Positions 16,884 through 26,839 are shown, numbered from the stretch's first letter. The stretch: DNA of 57,400 nucleotides from Gemmatimonadales bacterium (GCA_007695225.1 REED01000089.1:1-57400); one strand, 5' to 3'. Notes: a model not told the origin generated them from the letters alone. A program made the numbers and translations.

Positions 16884-17446
16884 GGCTTCGGCTCCCCGGA
16901 ATCCGGAAGAATCAGTTTCAATACCCGGGCGTCCTCCCGGGGTTGGGTATAGTAGTTCCTTCGGATCCCCAGGGGACGAAAGCCCCGGCTCTCATAGAGC
17001 CGCGCCGCGGCCTGATTGGAAACCCTCATCTCCAGGAAGACCCGCTCCACCCCTGCCGCCCGGGCACCGTCCAGGAGGGCGTCCAGGAGTCGTGCGCCTC
17101 CCCCCCGCCCACGAGACTCCGGGGCCACGGCCAGATTCGCCACCTCCCCCTCCTCTCTGACCCACCAGAGGATCCCGTGGCCCACCACCCGACCTTCCTC
17201 CTCCAGCACCAGGAAGTGAACGTCATCCCGCTCCAGGAGCGCCTGGAAGGAGCGGACCCCCCAGGGGGTGGAGAAGGAGGCCTGCTCCACCTTCAGGATC
17301 CGTTCCAGATCCGCAGCCCGGGCCGGCCGGATCCCGACGGGAGAGACGCCCCTGCCACCCTCGGTCCCGGCGGCCCGCACCTCCTCCCTGGCGGTTCCTC
17401 CCACCTCGCCCTCGGCTCCCCCCGACTCCGCCGTCCGGGTCATCAT
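16880..17446 (-). CDS. rimI: ribosomal protein S18-alanine N-acetyltransferase-like GNAT protein RimI
   Basis: GNAT acetyltransferase of 188 residues, with the acetyl-CoA loop in [18 protein letters not shown] and the RimI-like tail [19 protein letters not shown]. RimI acetylates the N-terminal alanine of ribosomal protein S18; the neighbour tsaB supports the RimI call because rimI and tsaB are often adjacent. The first 35 residues are rich in Gly, Ala and Glu and are not part of the fold. The start overlaps the tsaB stop: ATG at 17446, with a second ATG at 17443. GNAT substrates are hard to tell from sequence, so a different acetylation target is possible. Confidence 0.88.
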   Translation of the reverse strand: MMTRTAESGGAEGEVGGTAREEVRAAGTEGGRGVSPVGIRPARAADLERILKVEQASFSTPWGVRSFQALLERDDVHFLVLEEEGRVVGHGILWWVREEGEVANLAVAPESRGRGGGARLLDALLDGARAAGVERVFLEMRVSNQAAARLYESRGFRPLGIRRNYYTQPREDARVLKLILPDSGEPKP

Positions 17447-18330
17447 TCGGTGACCGCTCCTTCCGGGGACCCGGCCAGTTCCCGGGAACGGTCCCGGAAC
17501 TCCCGCTCCGCCGACGACGCCCGGAGGTATTGCGGCTCCCATCTCGACCCGGGGTCCAGGGGCGAGGCGCCGGGATGGAGGTGGTGGACCCGGAGGAGCC
17601 CCTCTGCGGTGGGAAGGCCCGCAGGATAGGGGAGGACCGTGAAGCCCTCCCCATCGAGAAGCTCCGCATGGGCCAGAGCCCCGCTCCCACAGAAGAGGGT
17701 ATGGCCAGGCAGGTCTTGGGCCAGCAGCTCATCGATGGTCAGGGCTTCAGGGGAACGGAGTTCCTCCATGCCTTCAGCAGGGAATCGATAGCATCCAGCG
17801 TAGACCCGGTCGGCTCGGGCATCAAAGAGGACATAGCGCGGCCAGCGCTCCGCGTCCTTGGGGAGCTCCACCGACGGAATGTCCGATTCAAGGCGGAGGG
17901 CGTCGGGGATCTCGGCTCCGTGGGACGCCGCCGCCCCCGCCAGTGACGACCACGCCCAGACGGGACACTCCAGGGCCATGGCGATCCCCCGCGCCGTGGC
18001 GGCGGCGATGCGGACCCCGGTGAAGGACCCGGGGCCCCTACCTACGACCAGCCCGTCCACTTCCTGCCGCGCCAGACCCGCCTCCTCCAGGACCCGGTGG
18101 ATGACCGGAACCAGGCGCGCCGCCTGCTCCCGCCGGTCCAGCACCATTCCCCGGGCCAGCACCTGCCCCCCCCGAGCCACCGCCACCGAACCCACCTCCC
18201 CCGAGGTATCCAGGGCCAGAAGGAGGGGAGCCGGTGCCTGGAACCCAGGCCGGGACCCGGAGGGGAAGGCCGACGGGGCGTCCGTGGTGGCCACCGAATC
18301 CCTGCGTTCGGAAGGGGGCATGGCGCCCAT
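17443..18330 (-). CDS. tsaB: tRNA t6A biosynthesis protein TsaB
   Basis: TsaB is the TsaD-binding scaffold of the complex that makes t6A at position 37 of ANN-decoding tRNAs. The 295-residue protein has an ASKHA-fold N-domain with LALDTSGEVGSVAV and GRGPGSFTGVRIA, the standard TsaB signature. About 40 low-complexity residues precede the fold. The ATG at 18330 shares one base with the tsaE stop and has GGAG 8 bases upstream. The neighbour tsaE belongs to the same pathway; tsaC and tsaD are not in the window. Confidence 0.93.
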   Translation of the reverse strand: MGAMPPSERRDSVATTDAPSAFPSGSRPGFQAPAPLLLALDTSGEVGSVAVARGGQVLARGMVLDRREQAARLVPVIHRVLEEAGLARQEVDGLVVGRGPGSFTGVRIAAATARGIAMALECPVWAWSSLAGAAASHGAEIPDALRLESDIPSVELPKDAERWPRYVLFDARADRVYAGCYRFPAEGMEELRSPEALTIDELLAQDLPGHTLFCGSGALAHAELLDGEGFTVLPYPAGLPTAEGLLRVHHLHPGASPLDPGSRWEPQYLRASSAEREFRDRSRELAGSPEGAVTE

Positions 18331-18794
18331 CACCCCCGCTCCAGCGTCACTGGGAACCCTGGAAGGTGGGGCGGCACGCCCACCCGGTGCACCTGCACCG
18401 CACGGAGGGAGGAGCCCGGCTCCGGAACCGAGAGGTGGATGTCCCATCGGTCTTCCGGGAGGAGGGGCCCGGCCCGCTCCGGCCATTCAACCAGGACGAT
18501 CTCAGGTCCCTGCCCCAGTTCCTCCCACCCCAGCTCCCACAGCTCCGAAGGCTCCCGCAAGCGATAGAGATCCATGTGGACAACCTCCACCCCGTCCCGG
18601 CCCGGATACCGGAACAGGAGATTGAAGGTGGGCGAAGGCAGCGTCCCTTCCACTCCCGCCCCCCGGGCGATGGCCCGGGCCAGCACGGACTTGCCTGCAC
18701 CCAGTTGCCCCCGGAGCCCCAGGAAGAGGGGGACCTCCGCCTCAGAACCCAGTCGGAAACCCCAGGCCGTGAGTTCATCCTCGGTCAGGATCAT
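18330..18794 (-). CDS. tsaE: tRNA t6A biosynthesis ATPase TsaE
   Basis: TsaE is a small P-loop ATPase that resets the TsaB-TsaD complex during t6A formation. The 154-residue protein has a Walker A motif GQLGAGKS at about residues 29-36, a switch-like SPTFNLL and the family motif HMDLYRL followed by VEWPER. Length is normal. It overlaps uvrB by 4 bases and tsaB by 1 base, so the three are likely translationally coupled. Confidence 0.95.
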   Translation of the reverse strand: MILTEDELTAWGFRLGSEAEVPLFLGLRGQLGAGKSVLARAIARGAGVEGTLPSPTFNLLFRYPGRDGVEVVHMDLYRLREPSELWELGWEELGQGPEIVLVEWPERAGPLLPEDRWDIHLSVPEPGSSLRAVQVHRVGVPPHLPGFPVTLERG

Positions 18795-20797
18795 GAATTC
18801 GCCGCCACTCCTTCCAACTTCGTCTTGAGTTCGAAGAGCTCGTCCCGGAGGAGCGCGGCCCGTTCGAAATCCAGCGCCTCCGCGGCCGCCTCCATTTCTG
18901 ACTCCACTTCTTTCACCAACGCCTCCAGATTCACCTCGTCCTGATAGGATCGGGTCCGCTCCGCCACCCGGGACACCGGGAGTTCACGGGCATCGGCCAC
19001 TCGGGTGGAGAACTCGATCTCCTCGATGCTCTTCCGGATGGTCTCGGGGGTGATGCCGTGCTCCAGGTTGTGGGCGACCTGGATCTCCCGACGCCGCTCC
19101 GTCTCCTCCATGCATTGGCGCATGGAGTCGGTGATGCGGTCGGCGTAGAGGATGGCCCGCCCCTCCACGTTCCGGGCGGCCCGTCCGATGGTCTGGATGA
19201 GAGAGCGGGCGTTCCGGAGGAAGCCTTCCTTGTCCGCGTCCAGAATGGCCACCAACGACACCTCCGGGAGATCCAGCCCCTCCCGGAGGAGGTTGATCCC
19301 CACCAGCACATCGAAGCGCCCCAGGCGGAGCCCCCGAAGGATCTCCATCCTTTCGATGGTATCGATGTCGGAATGCATGTACTGCACCCGGACACCGACT
19401 CCCTGGAGGTACTCGGAGAGGTCCTCCGCCATCCGCTTGGTCAGGGTGGTGACCAGGACCCGCTCCCCCCGGGCTTCCCGCTTCCGGATCTCCGCCAGGA
19501 GGTCGTCCACCTGTCGGTGCACGGGGCGGACCTCCACCTCCGGGTCCACCAACCCGGTGGGCCGGATGATCTGCTCCACCACCACCCCTCCGGAGAGCTC
19601 CAGTTCCCGATTCCCCGGTGTCGCGGAGACGAAGACGGCCTGCTGGATGAGTTCCTCCCACTCTTCGTACTGAAGGGGCCGGTTGTCCAGTGCCGAGGGG
19701 AGACGGAAGCCGTGCTCGATGAGAGTGGACTTCCGCGCCCGGTCTCCCTTGTACATTCCCCCGATCTGGGGGATGGACTGGTGGGATTCGTCCACCAGGA
19801 CGAGGAAGTCGTCGGGGAAGTAATCCAAGAGGCAGGAAGGTCGATCGCCGGGTCCCCGCCCTGCCATGTACCGAGAGTAGTTCTCGATCCCGGGGCAAGT
19901 GCCGATCTCCAGCATCATCTCCAGGTCGAAGTTGGTCCGGGACTCGATGCGTTGGGCCTCCAGGAGGCGGCCGTGGCGCTGGAAGTGCTTCACCTGCTCG
20001 TCCAGTTCGGCCCGGATGAGGGGGGCCGCTTCCTCGATGGTCGTCCGATGGGTGACGTAGTGGGAGGCGGGGTAGATGGCGGTGCGCTCCAGCGGGGTCA
20101 CCAGTTCTCCGGTGAGGGGATCGAAGCGGGTGATCCGTTCCACCTCGTCCCCCCAGAACTCCACCCGGATGGCCTGCTCCTCGTAGGCGGGAAGGATCTC
20201 CACCGTATCCCCCCGGACCCGGAAGGTGCCTCGCTCGAAGGCGATGTCGTTTCGCCGGTACTGGATGTCCACCAGGGCCCGGAGAAGGGTGTTCCGTCCC
20301 ACCTCCTGCCCCACGTTCATCTCGAACATGAGGGACCGATAATCATCCGGGTTCCCCAGCCCGTAGATGCAGGAGACCGAGGCCACCACCACCACATCGT
20401 CCCTCTCGAAGAGGGACGACGTGGCCCGGAGACGGAGGCGGTCGATGTCCTCGTTGATGGCCGAGTCCTTTTCGATGTAGGTGTCGGTTGCGGGGACGTA
20501 GGCCTCGGGCTGGTAGTAGTCGTAGTAGGATACGAAGTATTCCACCGCGTTCCGGGGGAGGAGTTGCTTCAACTCCCCGTAGAGCTGGGCCGCCAGGGTC
20601 TTGTTGTGGGACATGACCAGGGTGGGGCGGCCGTGGTTCGCGATGACGTGGGCCATGGTGAGGGTCTTCCCCGTCCCGGTAGCCCCCAGGAGGGTCTGGA
20701 AGCGATCACCCCGGATCAGCCCCTCGGTGAGTTCCTTGATTGCGGAAGGCTGGTCCCCTTTCGGCTCGTACGGGGCTTCGATTCGGAACTCGGGCAT
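18791..20797 (-). CDS. uvrB: excinuclease ABC subunit UvrB
   Basis: UvrB is the DNA-damage verification helicase of nucleotide excision repair. The 668-residue protein has Walker A GATGTGKT near residue 40, the DNA-inserting beta-hairpin region ([20 protein letters not shown]), the VDESH box and helicase motif VI (QTIGRAARN). The C-terminal UVR domain (about 625-660) binds UvrC. Length and motifs are typical. It is 60 bases after rel, with no clear promoter between. Confidence 0.99.
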   Translation of the reverse strand: MPEFRIEAPYEPKGDQPSAIKELTEGLIRGDRFQTLLGATGTGKTLTMAHVIANHGRPTLVMSHNKTLAAQLYGELKQLLPRNAVEYFVSYYDYYQPEAYVPATDTYIEKDSAINEDIDRLRLRATSSLFERDDVVVVASVSCIYGLGNPDDYRSLMFEMNVGQEVGRNTLLRALVDIQYRRNDIAFERGTFRVRGDTVEILPAYEEQAIRVEFWGDEVERITRFDPLTGELVTPLERTAIYPASHYVTHRTTIEEAAPLIRAELDEQVKHFQRHGRLLEAQRIESRTNFDLEMMLEIGTCPGIENYSRYMAGRGPGDRPSCLLDYFPDDFLVLVDESHQSIPQIGGMYKGDRARKSTLIEHGFRLPSALDNRPLQYEEWEELIQQAVFVSATPGNRELELSGGVVVEQIIRPTGLVDPEVEVRPVHRQVDDLLAEIRKREARGERVLVTTLTKRMAEDLSEYLQGVGVRVQYMHSDIDTIERMEILRGLRLGRFDVLVGINLLREGLDLPEVSLVAILDADKEGFLRNARSLIQTIGRAARNVEGRAILYADRITDSMRQCMEETERRREIQVAHNLEHGITPETIRKSIEEIEFSTRVADARELPVSRVAERTRSYQDEVNLEALVKEVESEMEAAAEALDFERAALLRDELFELKTKLEGVAANS

Positions 20798-20857
20798 TCG
20801 GTCAGGTGTCCGGGCTGGACGGTGAGATGACTTCTGTCGGGAGGTAGTAGGGGAGGA

Positions 20858-23089
20858 TCACGCGCGCCCGCTGCCACCTTCCAGGAGATCCGATTCCCCG
20901 AAGGACTCACGCCGTTCCACCGACACCACCCCCTTCACCCGGGAAATCCCCTTCATGACCCGGTTGAGGTGCTGGAGGTCCGGGACCTCCACCACGAACT
21001 CACCCAGCATCCCGTCCTCGATGGCCCGGATGTCGGCATGCTGGATGTCGGTGCCGGTGTCGGTGATGGCCTTGGCAATGTCCGAGAGAAGCCCCCGGCG
21101 ATCCGTTCCCCGGGTGTAGAGCTTCACGAAGAATCGGTCCCCCTGCTCCGCCGTCCACTCGATCTCCACCCTCCGGTCGGGCTCACGAGAGAGGTTCAGG
21201 ACGTTGGGGCAGTCCTTCCGGTGAATGGAGACCCCCCGCCCGGCGGTGATGTACCCGATGACATCGTCACCGGGGACCGGCTGGCAGCACTGGGAGTAGC
21301 GCACCATGAGGTTGTCCAGACCCTGGATCCGGACTCCCTTGTCCGTCCCCCGGATCTTCTTGGCGATGCGCTGAAGGGGTGAGTCGGCCTTTCGCTGCGC
21401 CTCCTTCACCTCCTCTTCGGGGAAGAGCTCCTTGATCACCGCCGATGGGCCCACATCGCCCCTTCCCAGGCCCGCGTAGACGTGCTCCCAGTCGGGGAAG
21501 TCCAGGGCCTCCGCCACCTCCGCCAGCGTCCCGGCAACCGGGAGGGAGACCCGGAGCTTCTTCAGCTCCCGGTCCAGGAACTCCTTCCCCAGCTTTACCG
21601 ACTGCTCATGCTCCTCCTGGCGGATCCACTGCCGGACCTTCTGCCGGGCGCGGGAGGTCTTCACGAAGGAGAGCCAGTCCCGGGAAGGCGTCTGTTTCGT
21701 GGAGGTGATCACTTCCACGGTGTCCCCGTTCTTGAGCTCCCGGGAGAGGGGGGCGATCCGCCCGTTCACCCGGGCCCCGGCGCAGTGGAAGCCCACCTCG
21801 GTGTGGACGGCGAAGGCGAAGTCGATGGGGGTGGCGCCGGTAGGGAGCTGCTTCACCTCGCCCTTGGGGGTGAAGATGAAGATCTCCCCCAGGAAGAGGT
21901 CCATCTTGAGGAATTCCATGAACTCCTCGGGCTCCGACGCGTCCTGCTGCCACTCCAGCACCTGGCGGAACCAGGAGAGGGCCTCGTCCACCTCATCCGA
22001 CTTCTCGCCCCCCTCCTTGTACCGCCAGTGGGCCGCAATCCCGTACTCCGCCGTCCGGTGCATCTCCTCGGTGCGGAGCTGGATCTCGTAGCGGCGCCCA
22101 TGGGGTCCGAACACGGTGGTGTGCAGGGACCGGTACATGTTGGACTTGGGCGTGGCGATGTAGTCGTGGAAGCGGTCCTGGATGGGGGTGAACTTGGAGT
22201 GGATGAGCCCCAGCGCCGCGTAGCAGTTCTGCACCGAGTCGGTGATGACCCGCATGGCCATGAGGTCGTAGATCTCCTCGTAGGGCTTCCCGCGCCGGTC
22301 GATCTTCCGGTAGATGGACCAGAGGTGCTTGGGCCGCCCCGTCACCTCGAAGGGGATGCCCGCCTCGCGCAGAAGGTCCTCGATGGGGCGCTGCATCTCC
22401 AGGATCTGGCGCTCCCGCTCCTGACGCCGCTGCTGCACCAGCCGCTGGAGCTCCTCGTACTCCTCCGTCTCCAGGTACTTGAAGCAGAGATCCTCCAGCT
22501 CCCACTTCACCTGGGCGATCCCCAGGCGGTGGGCCAGGGGCGCGTAGATCTCCCGGGTCTCCTGGGCGATGCGCTGCTGCTTGCCCCGGGGGAGGTACTC
22601 CAGCGTCCGCATGTTGTGGAGGCGGTCCGCCAGCTTGATGAGGATGACCCGAGCGTCCTCCGCCATGGAGAGGAGGAGCTTCCGGTAGTTCTCCGCCTGG
22701 CGTTCGGTGTGGGAGCGAAACTCCACCTTCCCGATCTTCGTGACCCCGTCCACGATGGCGGCCACATCCCCACCGAACCGGGCTTCCACGTCAGGCAGCG
22801 AGAAGACGGTGTCCTCCACCACGTCGTGGATGAGCCCCGCCACCAGGGAGTCGGTGTCCATCCGGAGCTGCCCCAGGATGATGGTCACCTCCACCGCATG
22901 GGAGACAAAGCTCTCCCCCGACGCCCGCTTCTGTCCTCTGTGGGCTTCCTCCGCCAGGGTGTAGGCCTCCCGGATCCGATCCACGTCCAGCCGGGAGGCA
23001 TACGTCTCCAGCTCCCTCGCCAGGGGACGGGGGAGGCCCCGGATGGTCGGGGTGGCCGGTTGCGCGGAGGTATCGGTGGGAAGTGCCAT
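20858..23089 (-). CDS. bifunctional (p)ppGpp synthetase/hydrolase Rel
   Basis: Long RelA/SpoT homologue, 743 residues. Domains in order: HD hydrolase (about residues 35-190) with intact His64 and HDVVEDT at 88-94; synthetase (about 230-345) with SIYRKIDRRG and YRSLHTTVFGPHG; TGS (about 395-455); a Zn-finger/helical region with CCQPVPGD and DCPNVL; and a C-terminal ACT domain. The HD residues imply it can hydrolyse (p)ppGpp. The usual RxKD or ExDD synthetase signature reads RFHD at residues 306-309. The ATG at 23089 is the conventional start; no good ribosome-binding site precedes it, and a TTG at 23134 is also in frame. Confidence 0.95.
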   Translation of the reverse strand: MALPTDTSAQPATPTIRGLPRPLARELETYASRLDVDRIREAYTLAEEAHRGQKRASGESFVSHAVEVTIILGQLRMDTDSLVAGLIHDVVEDTVFSLPDVEARFGGDVAAIVDGVTKIGKVEFRSHTERQAENYRKLLLSMAEDARVILIKLADRLHNMRTLEYLPRGKQQRIAQETREIYAPLAHRLGIAQVKWELEDLCFKYLETEEYEELQRLVQQRRQERERQILEMQRPIEDLLREAGIPFEVTGRPKHLWSIYRKIDRRGKPYEEIYDLMAMRVITDSVQNCYAALGLIHSKFTPIQDRFHDYIATPKSNMYRSLHTTVFGPHGRRYEIQLRTEEMHRTAEYGIAAHWRYKEGGEKSDEVDEALSWFRQVLEWQQDASEPEEFMEFLKMDLFLGEIFIFTPKGEVKQLPTGATPIDFAFAVHTEVGFHCAGARVNGRIAPLSRELKNGDTVEVITSTKQTPSRDWLSFVKTSRARQKVRQWIRQEEHEQSVKLGKEFLDRELKKLRVSLPVAGTLAEVAEALDFPDWEHVYAGLGRGDVGPSAVIKELFPEEEVKEAQRKADSPLQRIAKKIRGTDKGVRIQGLDNLMVRYSQCCQPVPGDDVIGYITAGRGVSIHRKDCPNVLNLSREPDRRVEIEWTAEQGDRFFVKLYTRGTDRRGLLSDIAKAITDTGTDIQHADIRAIEDGMLGEFVVEVPDLQHLNRVMKGISRVKGVVSVERRESFGESDLLEGGSGRA

Positions 23090-23420
23090 CGTGGGAGGGA
23101 ATACCCGAAGCCGGAGTCGATGCTCCCCACCCAACGAAAGGGCGGGGCCGGGGACCGTCGAACAGAGGGGATAACCCTTATGCTACCCTTCTCTCCGCCG
23201 TGCGCAATCCCGGCCTGCCTCCGCCTCCCTCCCGGGCCCTTCCTCCTCGCCCTTTGCCGGTGGATGGTCTATGCTACGGCGGCCCCGATGGACACAGACC
23301 TCCTCGGGCCGTGTCGGGGAGTTCCAGGAAGGAGGTCCCCAGGAAGGAAGCCCCCCTAGAACCTGCTCCCTCCCCGATCCGGGGAACCGAGCATCTCCCT
23401 CCTCCCCCCGCCGCCCCTCC
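23090..23420. other. divergent intergenic region between rel and the plus-strand pair
   Basis: 331 bases without a gene. A weak minus-strand promoter candidate for rel is TTGCGC (23207 to 23202) and TAGCAT (23185 to 23180), 16 bases apart. On the plus strand two TATGCTA sequences (near 23179 and 23269) could be -10 boxes but lack a matching -35. A 10-base direct repeat CCAGGAAGGA occurs at 23324 and 23339. The 30 bases before the plus-strand start are almost all pyrimidine and hold no ribosome-binding site. Confidence 0.4.
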
Positions 23421-23924
23421 ATGCTCCAATCGTCCCTTCTACTGTTCGCCCTCGCCCTGACCCAGGTGGTTCCACCCCCGACGGTGGCGGAGTCAGAGCC
23501 GGAACCCTTCCGCATACTCGTCGTGGCCGGTGCCCTGAGCGGTGGGGAGGGGTTCCATCCCTTTGGTGGGGCGGAGGCGGGTTGGGCGCCTGGACACTTT
23601 GGCGTCCAGGGGACCGGTCTGTACGGACGGGGGAACGGCTTCTCCTCCGTCCTGGTGGGAGCCGGCCCGGCCCTGCGGCAGTCCATGGGAAGCGCCTTTA
23701 CTCTGGTCCTTTGGGCCGGAGGGGGATGGTACGGGGAGGGACGCAGCCCCGGAATCTCCCGGAATCTCCCGGTGGCCACCGGCGGGGCGGGACTCCAGTT
23801 CCCTGCGGGCCCGGTCCGCCTCTCCGCCGGGTTCACCGCCCTGGCGGGGAGGTACTCCAGTCAGACCGTCCCCACCCCCATTCCGGTGCGATCCATCCGG
23901 TTCACCGTGGGCGTGGGACGATGA
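23421..23924 (+). CDS. small secreted protein, outer-membrane-barrel-like
   Basis: Unrecognised protein of 167 residues. It has a signal peptide at about residues 1-25 (MLQSSLLLFALALTQVV). The rest alternates Gly, Ala, Val, Tyr and Phe in a beta-strand pattern and ends RFTVGVGR, which looks like a small outer-membrane barrel or a beta-rich secreted protein. The ATG at 23421 is chosen because it starts the signal peptide; an ATG at 23271 would place 50 unlike residues before it. Its stop overlaps the start of the metzincin lipoprotein gene by 4 bases, so the two are probably made together. Function is unknown. Confidence 0.7.
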   Translation: MLQSSLLLFALALTQVVPPPTVAESEPEPFRILVVAGALSGGEGFHPFGGAEAGWAPGHFGVQGTGLYGRGNGFSSVLVGAGPALRQSMGSAFTLVLWAGGGWYGEGRSPGISRNLPVATGGAGLQFPAGPVRLSAGFTALAGRYSSQTVPTPIPVRSIRFTVGVGR

Positions 23925-26839
23925 AGCGCCGGCAGTGCCTTCTGGCGGGGCTCGCATGCGCTATCCTCCTCCACGGGTGCGGCGACGGGGACCCCCTCCT
24001 CTTTCCCGAACCCATCTCTCTCTCCCCGACCGGAACGACGGCGCTGCAGGGCCAGGTGGGCGAGGCGCTGCTCCCGGCACCGGAGGTTGTGCTCCGGGAC
24101 GCCCGGGGGAACCCGGTGCCGGGAGTGGAGGTGGTATTCTCCCCTTCCCCGGGCTCGGGGAGGATCACCGGCACTCCGGTCCGGACCGATTCCCGAGGGG
24201 TGGCCCGAGCCCAGGGATGGACCCTGGGCGAGGAGATGGGGATGCAGCGCATGGAGGTCCAGGCGCCCGGAGTGCCGACGCTCCTCCTGGAAGTGGATGC
24301 ACGCCCCGGCCCTCCCCATCGGCTGGAGGCCGTGGACGATCCCCAGGAGCGGGTGGGGCGGGTGGGAGAAGAGGTCGACGCGCCCCCCGCCGTGCGCCTC
24401 ACCGACCGGTTCGGCAACCCCCTGTCCAGCCGGGCGGTGAACTTCACCGTCGCCGATGGCGGGAGCATCCAGCCCGCCTCCGGAGTCACCGACGCAGAGG
24501 GTGTGGCCCGGGTGGAGCGATGGATCCTGGGACCCAGCTCAGGACTCCAGACCCTCCACGCCACCCTGGGTGAACTGGAGCCGGCGGTGTTCTCTGCCGA
24601 GGCGCGCCCGGGGCCTCCGGCGGAGTTGGTCGAGGGGAGGGACACCATTCCCTCGGGGGTGGTGGGGCGCGCCCTCGAGGAGATCCCCTCGGCCCGGGTC
24701 CTGGATGGGTTCGGGAATCCGGTGCCCGGGGTCGAGGTGCGATTCGAGGCCCTGCCCCTGTACGGCACCGTCTCGCCTTCCCGGGTCCACTCCGACTCCC
24801 TGGGGATGGCGACGCCCCAGGAGTGGATGCTGGGGACCGGGGCGGGCCCCCAGTTCCTCCAGGCACAGGTGGATCCCCTCCCCTTGCTCCGATTGGAGGC
24901 GCTGGCGCTGGCCGGCGACGCCGCCCTCATGGAGCCCGGGTCTCTACTGGAGCAGGAGGCCTTCGTGGACTCTCTCGTGATCCATCGCCCCACCGTCCGG
25001 ATCCGGGACGAATTCGGCAATCCGGTGGAAGGGGCAGAAGTGAGCTTCCAGGTGCTGGAGGGGGGCGGAACGATCTCGGGAACGCCCACGACCTCCCGCG
25101 CCGACGGGCTCGCCTGGGCCTCCTCCTGGCACCTCGGTCCTCTCCCAGCGCTGAACCGGGTGGAGGCCCGGGCGGAGGGGATCGAGGAGACGGTGGTGTT
25201 CCAGGCCACCGGACTGGAGGTGCCCCGTTTCGACCTCATCGTGGAAGAGGTCCACCTCAACCAGGGATCCCAGCATACCACCGGCGGAATCCTTCCGGTG
25301 GCGGGACGTCCCGGGGTCCTCCGGGTGGTGGTCCGCGCCACCACGGAGACCCAAGCGTCGCCATCGGTCCGGATCCGCCTCCGCCAGGGGGGGACGATCC
25401 TGCGGGAGGAATGGGTCTCCCGGAGTGGCTCCGGGGTCCCGGTGGAACCGGACCTCACCGTGGGCACCCAGACCTGGAACCTCTCCCTCCAGCCCCAGGA
25501 GATCCAACCAGGACTCGAGGTCCAGGTGGAGGTGGATCCCGAGGCCCTCCTGGAGGTGGAACGCCGGGAGACGAATCGGTTTCCAAGGAACGGAGGGTTC
25601 GCCTCGCTGGAGGTGGTGAGGGACCCGGACTTCCGGGTCCGGTTCATCCCGGTGCACCAGAGCACCACCGGCCTCACCGGCAGGGTGAGCGACCAGAACG
25701 CCTCCGCCTTCCTCGACGCCGGCTGGCGCCTCCTCCCCCTGGGCGGTCTGGCCTGGGAGGTGCGGAGCCCCTTCACGACCGACGCACCCCCGCTGGACCC
25801 CACCAACGCGAACGGCGCATGGAGTCAGATCCTCTCGGAGATCCAGGCCCTCCGGGTCGCCGAGGGCGCTACGGACGAATACTACTATGGGGTGGTCCAG
25901 TGGCCCTTCACGGGCGGGGGGATCGCAGGGTTCGCCTACATCCTCCCCGGTCCTTCCCATCCCGCCCGGTCCGCCCTGGGTTTCGATGAATTGGTCGGCG
26001 CAAGCATCATCATGGCCCATGAGTTGGGTCACAACCTGGGTCGACGCCACGCGCCGTGCGGAGGGGCAGTAGGAGTGGATCCGTTCTTTCCCTACCTGGG
26101 AGGACAGATCGGAGTTGCGGGTTGGGATGTGGCCACGAGCCGCTTCGTCCCGGTGGACCAGGCTCGGGACGTGATGGGGTACTGCAGCCCGGTCTGGATC
26201 AGCGACTACACCTTCGGGGCCATCCGTTCCTGGCGCCGTGACGATCCCCTGGCGGCGTCACCTGCGGCCGTGGCCGGTCGCCGGGAAGAGGGGATCCTGG
26301 TGTGGGGACGCATCGACTCCCGGGGGCCCATTCTGGAGCCCGCCTTCCAGGTTACCGGTCGCGTGACCGAACCGGAGGGACACGGGCCCCACCGGATCAC
26401 CCTGCTGGACGGAGCCGGGAGTGTGCTCTACCAGGGACGCTTCCCGGGAACCCCGGTGGCCCATGCCGAGGATCCGGAGGAGCGCCACTTCGCCTTCCTC
26501 CTCCCGCTGGACGCCCCCGCCCGCGCTGCGGGCCTCACCACCCTTCACCTGGAGACCCCGTACGGCACGGTGGAACACCACCTCCCGCTTATGGCGGCTC
26601 CCGCTGAGGCTCCGGAACCCGGCCCCCAACTGGTCATCCCGGCTCCGGGACAGGCCGAATTCACCTGGGATGAGAACCGCTTCCCCATGGCCTTGATCCG
26701 GGACCGGGCCACCGGCCAGATCCTGGGTCTGGCCCGAGGAGGGGAGATCCGGTTCGACCTCGCCCCGGGGACCGGGCGGAGGGACCTCCAGATCCTCCTC
26801 TCCGATGGGGTTCGGAGTCTGGAGGTGGATCCCCCCTGA
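23921..26839 (+). CDS. metzincin-type zinc metalloprotease lipoprotein with Ig-like repeats
   Basis: 972-residue lipoprotein with lipobox LHGC (C20). Four repeats of about 100 residues follow (about 55-115, 157-212, 257-313, 357-414), each with a D-x-x-G-N-P-V/L core and a later W-x-L-G, as in bacterial Ig-like (Big/invasin) domains. A linker domain contains VEEVHLNQGSQ and VAGRPGVLRVVV. The protease signature is HELGHNLGRRHAPCG, with zinc ligands His700, His704 and His710, catalytic Glu701 and a Met-turn candidate at Met752 (DVMGYC). It is likely a surface- or periplasm-anchored endopeptidase; the substrate is unknown. The ATG at 23921 overlaps the stop of the small upstream gene by 4 bases. 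Confidence 0.85.
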   Translation: MKRRQCLLAGLACAILLHGCGDGDPLLFPEPISLSPTGTTALQGQVGEALLPAPEVVLRDARGNPVPGVEVVFSPSPGSGRITGTPVRTDSRGVARAQGWTLGEEMGMQRMEVQAPGVPTLLLEVDARPGPPHRLEAVDDPQERVGRVGEEVDAPPAVRLTDRFGNPLSSRAVNFTVADGGSIQPASGVTDAEGVARVERWILGPSSGLQTLHATLGELEPAVFSAEARPGPPAELVEGRDTIPSGVVGRALEEIPSARVLDGFGNPVPGVEVRFEALPLYGTVSPSRVHSDSLGMATPQEWMLGTGAGPQFLQAQVDPLPLLRLEALALAGDAALMEPGSLLEQEAFVDSLVIHRPTVRIRDEFGNPVEGAEVSFQVLEGGGTISGTPTTSRADGLAWASSWHLGPLPALNRVEARAEGIEETVVFQATGLEVPRFDLIVEEVHLNQGSQHTTGGILPVAGRPGVLRVVVRATTETQASPSVRIRLRQGGTILREEWVSRSGSGVPVEPDLTVGTQTWNLSLQPQEIQPGLEVQVEVDPEALLEVERRETNRFPRNGGFASLEVVRDPDFRVRFIPVHQSTTGLTGRVSDQNASAFLDAGWRLLPLGGLAWEVRSPFTTDAPPLDPTNANGAWSQILSEIQALRVAEGATDEYYYGVVQWPFTGGGIAGFAYILPGPSHPARSALGFDELVGASIIMAHELGHNLGRRHAPCGGAVGVDPFFPYLGGQIGVAGWDVATSRFVPVDQARDVMGYCSPVWISDYTFGAIRSWRRDDPLAASPAAVAGRREEGILVWGRIDSRGPILEPAFQVTGRVTEPEGHGPHRITLLDGAGSVLYQGRFPGTPVAHAEDPEERHFAFLLPLDAPARAAGLTTLHLETPYGTVEHHLPLMAAPAEAPEPGPQLVIPAPGQAEFTWDENRFPMALIRDRATGQILGLARGGEIRFDLAPGTGRRDLQILLSDGVRSLEVDPP

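Noticed and set aside
19058..20830. 590-codon plus-strand frame opposite uvrB, and a similar one opposite rel (21482-23359).
   Set aside because: Same artefact: low-complexity translation and no signals, while the minus-strand genes have full motif sets.
23178..23276. Plus-strand TATGCTA sequences as promoter -10 boxes for the metzincin pair.
   Set aside because: No -35 box lies at 16-18 bases from either, so they are mentioned only as candidates.
23271..23420. In-frame ATG at 23271 preceded by GGTGG, giving a 50-residue N-terminal extension to the small plus-strand protein.
   Set aside because: The extension is Pro/Ser/Arg-rich and would bury the clear signal peptide that starts at the ATG at 23421.
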